Positions 1 through 4,724 of a stretch of DNA of 5,804 bases are shown piece after piece; the first letter of the stretch is position 1; the number at the start of each line of letters is the position of its first letter. The position numbers and the translations under genes are program-made. The stretch is from Gemmatimonadaceae bacterium. Its GTDB lineage: Bacteria > Gemmatimonadota > Gemmatimonadetes > Gemmatimonadales > Gemmatimonadaceae. Under the pieces are notes generated by a model. That model was given only the letters and a program-made list of their open reading frames with translations, did not search any database and was not told the DNA's origin. The stretch is from positions 1-5,804 of the forward strand of contig JACMOE010000101.1 of the NCBI GenBank assembly GCA_014378185.1, written 5' to 3'.

Positions 1-70
1 GATGCGCAAACCGCTGCATCTCCTGCGCGCCTTCGACCCTCTCGGCGATGTAGTAAACGTATGTCGTCAT
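1..70 (-). CDS. 5' end of an unidentified protein (truncated by the left window edge)
   Basis: Only the first 23 codons are visible. They start with ATG at 70-68 and read MTTYVYYIAERVEGAQEMQR followed by Phe-Ala-His before the window ends. A purine-rich GGGAGGG run lies just upstream (about 73-79), a strong if closely spaced ribosome-binding site. The start lies 18 bp after the stop of the FKBP lipoprotein gene on the same strand, so the two are probably co-transcribed. The visible segment has no signal peptide or membrane segment and looks cytoplasmic. I do not recognise the family. The start is well supported by the ribosome-binding site, the spacing and an open frame to the edge; the function is unknown. 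Confidence 0.55.
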   Translation of the reverse strand, partial: MTTYVYYIAERVEGAQEMQRFAH

Positions 71-88
71 GTCCCTCCCGCGAAAGGT

Positions 89-541
89 TTATTGCGGCTG
101 GACCGTGAAGACGAGCACCGCGTTGGGCGGAATGGGGCCGCTGCCGTTGGCGCCATAGCCGAGCGACGGCGGAATGATGAGCTGGCGGCTTCCACCAACC
201 TTCATGCCCAGCAGGCCTTCATTCCACCCCTGGATCACGCTGCCCGGGATGGTGAAAGAGTAGGTGCCGGCGTCGAACACGCTGCCATTGGCGAGCGCAC
301 CGCTGTACTTCACGTTGAGGGTCTGGCCGGCGGCAATGGTGGTGCCGGTGCCTACCGTGATGTCGCGATAGTAGAGGCCGGAGGCGGTCTTGGTGGAGGC
401 GGCGAGATTCACGCCCAGTGACGTGGCGAACGTGGTGGATTCGATGGGCACGAGCGGATAATCCGTTTTGGTGGAACTGTCGCCCAGGCACGCCGACAGT
501 GTGAGGGGAACGAATGTGAGCAGCAAGGCGCGAAGTCGCAT
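89..541 (-). CDS. FKBP-type peptidyl-prolyl cis-trans isomerase, lipoprotein
   Basis: This 150-aa protein should catalyse cis-trans isomerisation of Xaa-Pro bonds in exported proteins. Residues 1-18 form a bacterial lipoprotein signal: basic MRLR, a hydrophobic stretch and the lipobox LSAC with Cys18 as the lipidated residue. It is therefore probably membrane-anchored on the periplasmic side. A short Ser/Thr-rich linker leads into one FKBP domain (about residues 55-150). The usual FKBP pocket residues can be placed: Tyr79 (KYSG), Phe89-Asp90, Phe96, Val102-Ile103 and Trp106 in VIQGWNEGLLGM, Tyr129 in GYG, Ile137 before PPN, and Phe145. The domain therefore looks intact and catalytic. The ATG at 541 is chosen because it begins the signal peptide, although no good Shine-Dalgarno sequence precedes it. 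It lies 60 bp downstream of the helicase gene and 18 bp before the next gene on the same strand. The family assignment is secure; the substrate is unknown. Confidence 0.93.
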   Translation of the reverse strand: MRLRALLLTFVPLTLSACLGDSSTKTDYPLVPIESTTFATSLGVNLAASTKTASGLYYRDITVGTGTTIAAGQTLNVKYSGALANGSVFDAGTYSFTIPGSVIQGWNEGLLGMKVGGSRQLIIPPSLGYGANGSGPIPPNAVLVFTVQPQ

Positions 542-601
542 GGGAATACCCGATCGGTGTTGAAAGAAGGATTCGAAGCTGATGGACAGGCGTCGCCGCG
601 G

Positions 602-2356
602 CTACCCGGCCCCACCCTGCTCGCGGTCGCGGCGCACCGGCACACGCTTTCCCTTGATGGTGGTGGCACGCAGCGTCTCGATGATTCCGTCCGCGATCTC
701 GTCCGGCACCTCGACGAGCGAGAAGCGATCGGTGATCTGGATGGCGCCGATGGCGCGTGCGTCGATGCCGGCCTCGTTCACGATGGCGCCAACGAGATCG
801 GCCGGCCGAATGTTGGAGTTGCGACCCGCGCCGATGTACAGGCGGGCCACATCCCACTCGGGCGTGATGTGCTTCTTGCCACCGGCCGCCTTGCCGCCTG
901 CCTTGGCCGCTTCATGACGGCGGGAACCGGCCTTGGGCGTGGGCGCGCGCTCACTGTCGCGACGTGGCGCGGACCGCTCGGGGCGCAGCGTCACCGTTGG
1001 AATTTCCTCCGCCTCGGCGCCATCCTTGGCGTCGGCCATCTTCACCGCGGCGGCCGCGACGTCCATGATGTCGAACTCCTGCGCCAGCGAATCGACGACG
1101 GCGCGGAAGTGATCGAGCTCGCCAGCAAGGATCATCTCGCGCAGCGAGGTCTTGGTCATCTCGATGCGCCGCGCGCGGAGATCGGCCACCGTGGGCACGG
1201 TCGCTATGTCGATCTTCTGCTTGGTGAGGTATTCGATGTTGCGCAGCAGCCGGTGCTCGCGCGGCTCCGCGAGCGTGATTGCAACGCCCTCGCGGCCCGC
1301 GCGCCCCGTGCGACCGATGCGATGCACGTACGCCTCGGCCGACGTGGGCACATCATAGTTCACCACGTGCGAGACATGCTCCACGTCGAGTCCCCGCGCG
1401 GCGACGTCCGTGGCAATGAGCAATTCCGCGGTGTTGGCGCGGAACTTCTTCATCACCCGGTCGCGCTGCTCCTGCGACAGTCCACCGTGCAGCGCCTCGG
1501 CGCGATAGCCGCGGCCGTTGAGCGACTCGGTGAGCTCGTCCACTTCCGTGCGCGTACGGCAGAACACGATGGCCGACGTGGGATTCTCCACGTCGAGCAC
1601 ACGGCCGAGCGTGGCCATTTTATGTGAGCGACCCACGATGTAGGCCGTTTGCCGTACACGCGGGGCGGAACCAGCAGGTACCACCTCGCGGTCGATGCGC
1701 ACGCGCACCGGGTTCTTGAGGTGCTTGTTCGCGATGTCCGCAATGCGCGGCGGCAGGGTAGCGGAGAAGAGTGCAGTCTGCCGATCGGCCGGCGTCTCGA
1801 CAAGAATCGCCTCGAGGTCTTCCGCGAACCCCATGTCGAGCATTTCGTCCGCCTCATCGAGGATGACGATCCTCACGCTATCCAGCCGAAGGGTCTTGCG
1901 CCGGATGTGATCGAGCGCGCGGCCGGGCGTGGCGACCACGACGTCCACCCCGCGCTTGAGCGCGCGCAACTGCGTTTCCATGGGTGCGCCGCCGTAGATG
2001 GGCAGCGCGATGATGCCGAGCGACTTGCCGTACTTGTGCACCGCCTCGGCCACCTGCATGGCCAACTCGCGCGTGGGCACGAGAATCAAGGCACGCAGCC
2101 GCTCACGTGGCTCGGCGTCCGGCGTGACGAGATGCAGCAGGGGAAGCGCGAATGCCGCGGTCTTGCCCGTGCCGGTTGCCGCCTGGCCCAGCAGGTCGCG
2201 CCCCGCGAGAAGCGGCGGAATGGCCTCGCGCTGAACGGGGGTGGGCTCCTCGTAGCCAAGCGCGGCCAGCGAATCGACGATGCGAGTATCGAGGCCCAGG
2301 GTGTTGAAGCCCATGATGGAGTCGGTGCCCGGTGCAGTAGCGGTCTTCGGTGTCAT
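602..2356 (-). CDS. deaD: DEAD-box ATP-dependent RNA helicase, DeaD/CsdA type
   Basis: This is a 584-aa ATP-dependent RNA helicase, the type used in ribosome assembly, mRNA turnover and cold adaptation. The two RecA-like domains carry every family motif: Q-motif (GYEEPTPVQ), motif I AATGTGKT (about 59-66), PTREL, TPGR, motif II DEAD (about 167-170), SAT (about 198-200), ATDVAARGLDVE and HRIGRTGRAG (about 345-354). A Lys/Arg/Ala-rich, probably disordered linker (about 443-496) leads to a C-terminal DbpA-like RNA-binding domain (about 499-573, RLYIGAGRNSNIRPADLVG). That tail is diagnostic of the DeaD/DbpA group rather than RhlE or SrmB. I chose the ATG at 2356. A GTG immediately before it (2359-2357) is also possible and is better spaced from the GAGG upstream (9 nt versus 12). 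An in-frame ATG 14 codons later would also keep the whole helicase core. The gene is divergent from the SET gene. DeaD versus a paralogue of the same subgroup cannot be settled from sequence alone. Confidence 0.95.
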   Translation of the reverse strand: MTPKTATAPGTDSIMGFNTLGLDTRIVDSLAALGYEEPTPVQREAIPPLLAGRDLLGQAATGTGKTAAFALPLLHLVTPDAEPRERLRALILVPTRELAMQVAEAVHKYGKSLGIIALPIYGGAPMETQLRALKRGVDVVVATPGRALDHIRRKTLRLDSVRIVILDEADEMLDMGFAEDLEAILVETPADRQTALFSATLPPRIADIANKHLKNPVRVRIDREVVPAGSAPRVRQTAYIVGRSHKMATLGRVLDVENPTSAIVFCRTRTEVDELTESLNGRGYRAEALHGGLSQEQRDRVMKKFRANTAELLIATDVAARGLDVEHVSHVVNYDVPTSAEAYVHRIGRTGRAGREGVAITLAEPREHRLLRNIEYLTKQKIDIATVPTVADLRARRIEMTKTSLREMILAGELDHFRAVVDSLAQEFDIMDVAAAAVKMADAKDGAEAEEIPTVTLRPERSAPRRDSERAPTPKAGSRRHEAAKAGGKAAGGKKHITPEWDVARLYIGAGRNSNIRPADLVGAIVNEAGIDARAIGAIQITDRFSLVEVPDEIADGIIETLRATTIKGKRVPVRRDREQGGAG

Positions 2357-2436
2357 CACGAAAGATAACCTCTTTGGCCCCATGGCGTATTCCGCGCATG
2401 GGTCGCCTCTGGCTCGCGACATGGATATTGTGCAGC
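2357..2436. promoter_or_regulatory. Divergent intergenic region between the helicase and SET genes
   Basis: About 80 bp separate the helicase start from the preferred SET start, so promoters for both directions must lie here or extend into the opposite gene. The minus strand has GAGG followed by TTATCTTTC before a GTG-ATG pair, a reasonable ribosome-binding site for the helicase. The plus strand has only a weak GGA upstream of the ATG at 2437. I see no convincing -35/-10 pair. The existence of a shared control region is inferred from gene geometry. Confidence 0.4.
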
Positions 2437-2898
2437 ATGCTCCCCGATACCACCGGATTGCCGTTCGAGGTGCGCGCGTCGCACATGCAGGGGCACGGTG
2501 CCTTCGCCACGCGCCCCATTCAGGAGGGGGTCCGACTCATCGAGTATGCGGGCCAGCGGTTGACTCCCGCCGAAGCGGAGGCCCGCTATCCGGACGTGGC
2601 TGGCGAGCGCCACCACACCTACCTGTTCGCGATCGACGACGATGTGGTGATCGACGCAGCCTTCGAAGGAAACGAGGCGCGGTTCATCAATCACTCCTGC
2701 GACCCGAATTGCGACGCCGTCATCGACGACGGGCGCATCTGGATCGAGACCATTCGCGATGTCGCGCCGGGAGAGGAGTTGGCGTACGACTATGCGTACG
2801 TGCTCGAGGAGCGCCACACCCCGGCGGCGAAACGACGCTTTCCCTGCCATTGCGGTGCCGCCAGCTGCCGCGGGACGATCCTGGCGAAGAAGCGGTAG
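2437..2898 (+). CDS. SET-domain protein-lysine methyltransferase with post-SET zinc motif
   Basis: This 153-aa protein is almost entirely a SET domain, the SAM-dependent lysine methyltransferase fold. Visible motifs in order are GHGAF (19-23, SAM-binding loop), EYAG (36-39), RFINHSCDPNC (82-92, containing the NHSCxPN pseudoknot motif), ELAYDYAY (114-121, with the catalytic Tyr region) and a post-SET CHCGAASCRG (137-146). The CxCx4C cysteines, together with the Cys of NHSC, are the usual zinc ligands, so the active-site zinc appears intact. There is no signal peptide, so it is probably cytoplasmic. The frame stays open back to a GTG at 2350, and an ATG at 2398 would add 13 residues. I prefer the ATG at 2437 because homology-like sequence begins right after it, but no candidate start has a strong ribosome-binding site. 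The gene is plus-strand among minus-strand neighbours and its stop is 8 bp from the convergent gene. The family is certain; the substrate is unknown. Confidence 0.9.
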   Translation: MLPDTTGLPFEVRASHMQGHGAFATRPIQEGVRLIEYAGQRLTPAEAEARYPDVAGERHHTYLFAIDDDVVIDAAFEGNEARFINHSCDPNCDAVIDDGRIWIETIRDVAPGEELAYDYAYVLEERHTPAAKRRFPCHCGAASCRGTILAKKR

Positions 2899-2913
2899 AG
2901 GGGTCGCTACTTC
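2886..2913. terminator. Possible bidirectional hairpin at convergent gene ends
   Basis: GAAG-A-AGCG at 2886-2894 pairs with CGCT-A-CTTC at 2905-2913. This gives an 8-bp stem with one A·A mismatch and a 10-nt loop. It spans the last codons of both the SET gene and the convergent secreted-protein gene. No T-tract follows on either strand, so any terminator function is weak or factor-dependent. The symmetry arises partly because both proteins end in Lys-Lys codons. Confidence 0.3.
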
Positions 2914-3305
2914 TTGGGGCCGCAGAGGTAGTCGACAGCAATGCCCCCGAGCGAACCCGCGAGGCCGGGCCCGAAGCCCGGCATCCTGTTCACCGAGCGT
3001 TCCACCACCCGGGTGCTCTTCGCGTCGGAGTAATAGGTGCTGCCCTTCGAGGCGAGATAGCGCCTGGTGCAGTCGAAGTCCGCATCGATGCGCGAGCTGG
3101 CCCACATGCCGCGCGCCGCCTTCACCGGCGGCGTGAACACCACGCGGACCACGGCGGACACAATGGCGCCCCGATGCGTGACGCTGCGGGGATCGACGGA
3201 AACCACGTTGCCGCTGGATGTCTTGCCGATGTCTTTCCACTTCTGCGCCTGCGTCTGGTGTGCGAATGCACAGACGAGCAGGGCGCCGATGGCGAGGGAG
3301 CGCAT
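2907..3305 (-). CDS. Secreted protein resembling surface-adhesin protein E
   Basis: This is a 132-aa protein with a clear Sec signal peptide (MRSLAIGALLVCAFAHQTQA, probable cleavage after Gln-Ala near residue 20), so it is predicted to be periplasmic or outside the cell. The mature part begins with Trp, then IG...SGNVVSVDPRSVTHRG, a valine-rich strand ending RVVFTPP, and a central FDCTRRY segment. The W/IG...VD..SV...G...F.P...DC order resembles the surface-adhesin E-like family, whose members are short secreted beta-rich proteins of poorly defined role. Two cysteines remain after cleavage (in FDC and near the C-terminus in YLCGPKK) and could form a disulfide. The ATG at 3305 lies 11 bp after the stop of the 54-aa membrane gene and has no clear Shine-Dalgarno sequence, suggesting coupled re-initiation. 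Signal-peptide confidence is high. The family call is by remembered pattern and is moderate. Confidence 0.75.
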   Translation of the reverse strand: MRSLAIGALLVCAFAHQTQAQKWKDIGKTSSGNVVSVDPRSVTHRGAIVSAVVRVVFTPPVKAARGMWASSRIDADFDCTRRYLASKGSTYYSDAKSTRVVERSVNRMPGFGPGLAGSLGGIAVDYLCGPKK

Positions 3306-3316
3306 GGGATGCCCGG

Positions 3317-3481
3317 TCAGAGGTCGTACTGGTCCGAGAGCCGCTTTCCAGCCCAGATCCCGAAGCCGCTCCCGATTGTGGACAGGAAAAATGCGGTCAT
3401 GAATCCCACGAAGTTGCCTGCCCACCACCCGATGGCCCCGCCTACCGTGGCGCCAATGAGATAGAGCAGCTTGCCGAGCAC
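3317..3481 (-). CDS. Small glycine-zipper membrane protein (54 aa, GTG start)
   Basis: Read by hand on the minus strand, this frame encodes 54 residues from a GTG at 3481-3479 to a TGA at 3319-3317. The protein starts (V/M)LGKLLYLIGATVGGAIG and ends WAGKRLSDQYDL. It is strongly hydrophobic, with two probable transmembrane helices (about residues 5-28 and 29-45). Glycines fall at 10, 14, 18, 22 and 26, an uninterrupted GxxxG zipper of five, and again at 37, 41 and 45. A positively charged KR precedes the polar C-terminus. The start lies 3 nt after the stop of the zinc-ribbon gene and the stop lies 11 nt before the secreted-protein gene, so it fits exactly into a three-gene cluster. The upstream GGCGGG is only a weak ribosome-binding site, so translational coupling is likely. 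Its composition is far from what a random GC-rich frame would give. The function is unknown; helix packing or oligomerisation in the membrane is an inference. Confidence 0.8.
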   Translation of the reverse strand: MLGKLLYLIGATVGGAIGWWAGNFVGFMTAFFLSTIGSGFGIWAGKRLSDQYDL

Positions 3482-3484
3482 GGG

Positions 3485-3664
3485 CTACGCCCGCCGCGCC
3501 GCTGCGAGCTCGGCCTTTTCGCGAAACGAGAACATGTGACCGCACTTGATGCAGGCGAAGCTCCCGGTGTGCGCACCGAGATCGTAGACCTTGGCAAGCT
3601 GGGGATGCTCGCAGGGGGCGTCGCCCCACGCTTCGCGAAGCTCTTCCGCGCGCTTCTGTTTCAT
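3485..3664 (-). CDS. Small zinc-ribbon-like protein
   Basis: This is a 59-aa cytoplasmic protein. A charged N-terminal helix (MKQKRAEELREAWGD) is followed by C18-E-H20 and then C38-IK-C41-G-H43. Together these make a plausible CxH plus CxxCxH zinc site held by a loop containing DLGAHTGSF. The C-terminus is an Ala/Arg/Glu helix. The start at 3664 is preferred over an in-frame ATG 8 codons upstream. GAGGA (3673-3677) sits 8 nt before it, an excellent ribosome-binding site, whereas the longer start would place that site inside the gene. It is the first gene of the three-gene minus-strand cluster, and its TAG stop is 3 nt from the GTG of the membrane protein gene. Small zinc ribbons of the pattern C-x-H-P...TG...C-x-x-C-G occur as stand-alone hypotheticals. 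No specific function can be assigned, and nucleic-acid or protein binding is only a possibility. Confidence 0.8.
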   Translation of the reverse strand: MKQKRAEELREAWGDAPCEHPQLAKVYDLGAHTGSFACIKCGHMFSFREKAELAAARRA

Positions 3665-3822
3665 GATCCGTGTCCTCAACAATGGCAATGGTCAGAGCTA
3701 ACCGGTTGCAAGATCGCAGGTTGCCAGTGCTGGCGCCACTACCGTACGGACGGGGTTTCGGGTGCCGTCGGGCGTGACAGCGTGACCTTGGGTACATTAC
3801 AGTTCACTCGTGAGGAGCAGCG
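3665..3822. promoter_or_regulatory. Divergent intergenic region with small repeats
   Basis: This 158-bp gap lies between two divergently transcribed genes, so it should hold both promoters. It contains an 8-bp palindrome TGGCGCCA (3731-3738), a short inverted repeat GCCAG-TG-CTGGC (3723-3734), two GGTTGC copies 15 bp apart (3704 and 3719) and a tandem GCGTGAC pair (about 3772-3786). A TACATT (3793-3798) could be the -10 box for the plus-strand gene, but no good -35 box matches it. The region looks more AT-mixed than the genes. Specific operators are not proven. Confidence 0.35.
3812..3817 (+). promoter_or_regulatory. Shine-Dalgarno site for the 100-aa hypothetical gene
   Basis: GAGGAG ends 5 nt before the ATG at 3823. 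This fixes that start and gives the gene the strongest ribosome-binding site on the plus strand in this window. Confidence 0.75.
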
Positions 3823-4125
3823 ATGATCCGAGGGTTCGAGTTCGAAGAGGATGGCCGGACGTTCACGTGCAAGATCGAAGCGCGGCGTGCCACTCCCGAT
3901 GACGCCTGGTGGTGGTTCGATGTCTCCGGCGACCGTCAGCGCTACGCGCCTTTCCAGGCTGCCGCCGCAGACACCCAGAAGGCAGTGAAATCGAAGATCA
4001 TCGCCTTCTACACCAACCTGCTCGAGGCGCGTGCGCGTCCGGTGGAGCCGCGGAGCCACTGGGGCCGTCGCCCAAAGGTTGCAGGTCCCGCCGAAGGAAC
4101 CGAGGCAGTCGAAGCAGCCCCCTGA
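3823..4125 (+). CDS. Conserved-looking hypothetical protein with WWWF motif
   Basis: This is a 100-aa soluble protein without a signal peptide or membrane segment. The N-terminal two-thirds reads as a small alpha/beta domain. A beta-rich start (GFEFEEDGRTFTCKIEARR) is followed by PDDAWWWFDVSGDRQRYAPF (about residues 25-44) and then a helix (AAADTQKAVKSKIIAFYTNLLEARA). After about residue 75 the protein becomes a Pro/Gly/Glu/Ala-rich tail that is probably disordered. The Trp-Trp-Trp-Phe run followed by RYAPF is distinctive, and such aromatic clusters often form a core or a ligand surface. The start is supported by GAGGAG 5 nt upstream. It converges with the next gene, with only 20 bp between the stops. 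I do not recognise a named family and assign no function. Coding status is supported by the ribosome-binding site, its position between convergent and divergent neighbours, and non-random composition. Confidence 0.75.
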   Translation: MIRGFEFEEDGRTFTCKIEARRATPDDAWWWFDVSGDRQRYAPFQAAAADTQKAVKSKIIAFYTNLLEARARPVEPRSHWGRRPKVAGPAEGTEAVEAAP

Positions 4126-4145
4126 TCACGAGACGACCGGCGCGC

Positions 4146-4670
4146 TTACCCCGCGCTGGTCGACATGGTGGTCCAGTAGCGCCCCATCTGCCCCCGTAGT
4201 GCCATGCCCGACGCCGTGATACTCGCGTCGCGCCATGCCGCAGGATTCCATGCCTCTGCGGCGTCGAGTAGTCCCTGAGTGGCGCCGTAGAGCTCGAGGA
4301 GCTCCGGACTGCGCGCGTGGTACCATGCGAGCATCCAGTGTTGCTCGTCGTCCATGGTGCCGCGTCGCTCGCGAGTGTCCAACGCGTCCACGACTGCGCG
4401 CACGGTGCCGTCAGGCAACGGCGCGATCGCGGTCACGGCGGGCAGATCCACGGCGCCCCGCCACACCAGGAATACGGCGCGCTTGATGGCTTCGCCGGCA
4501 GACTCCGCGTCAACAAACAGTTCCTCGTAGGCGCGCACGATGGCGGGATACTCACCATAGACACCGGATCGTTCGATCTGCCGATCGCGCTCCTCGATGT
4601 CGCCCGTGGCGCCGGCGATACTGGCCAGGACAGCTTCTTCCCAGCCAGCGAGAGAGTTCAGGCTCAACAC
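4146..4670 (-). CDS. Hypothetical helical protein (174 aa)
   Basis: This is a predicted cytoplasmic, mostly alpha-helical protein with no signal peptide. Distinct stretches include an acidic helix around residues 20-35 (DIEERDRQIERSG), a segment around 48-71 that ends AIKRAVFLVWRG, and DDEQHWMLAWYHAR at about 107-120. These Trp/Tyr-rich helices, with a KRAxFLxW and a later WMLxWY, resemble an uncharacterised family seen in several phyla, but I cannot name it. The start is a GTG at 4670 followed directly by TTG. The best upstream GGAG is 12 nt away, so the exact start is uncertain. It lies 54 bp downstream of the dioxygenase gene on the same strand and could be its distal operon member, but the gap and the weak ribosome-binding site leave that open. 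Confidence 0.75.
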   Translation of the reverse strand: MLSLNSLAGWEEAVLASIAGATGDIEERDRQIERSGVYGEYPAIVRAYEELFVDAESAGEAIKRAVFLVWRGAVDLPAVTAIAPLPDGTVRAVVDALDTRERRGTMDDEQHWMLAWYHARSPELLELYGATQGLLDAAEAWNPAAWRDASITASGMALRGQMGRYWTTMSTSAG

Positions 4671-4724
4671 GATTGTAACCGGCTCCGTGGACGTCAGGTG
4701 CGGGGAATGACGCGATTCACGAAG

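Noticed and set aside
2..421. Plus-strand frame of 139 codons at the left edge
   Set aside because: It is antisense to the FKBP gene, whose pocket residues are all present.
557..1627. Long plus-strand open frame of 356 codons
   Set aside because: It is antisense to the DEAD-box helicase, whose motifs are all intact. The translation is Arg/His/Gly-rich with no recognisable domain, as expected of a shadow frame in GC-rich DNA.
1649..2368. Plus-strand open frame of 239 codons
   Set aside because: It is antisense to the N-terminal half of the helicase. The His/Arg-rich composition has no motif.
2350..2436. Longer SET protein starting at the GTG at 2350
   Set aside because: It would overlap the helicase start and add residues with no SET-like character. 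No ribosome-binding site supports it, though the ATG at 2398 cannot be fully excluded.
2356..3240. Minus-strand open frame of 294 codons overlapping the SET gene
   Set aside because: It is antisense to the clear SET domain and overlaps the adhesin-like gene in the wrong frame, with no domain or signal peptide.
2280..3464. Plus-strand open frame of 394 codons
   Set aside because: It runs through the helicase start, the SET gene in another frame, and the three minus-strand genes. Its Arg-rich low-quality composition marks it as a shadow.
3306..3797. N-terminal extension of the adhesin-like protein back to 3797 (296 aa)
   Set aside because: The extension runs through the zinc-ribbon and membrane-protein genes in another frame. 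A clean signal peptide begins at the ATG at 3305.
4126..4145. Possible terminator between the convergent 100-aa and 174-aa genes
   Set aside because: Only 20 bp are available and I find no stable stem-loop or T-tract there.
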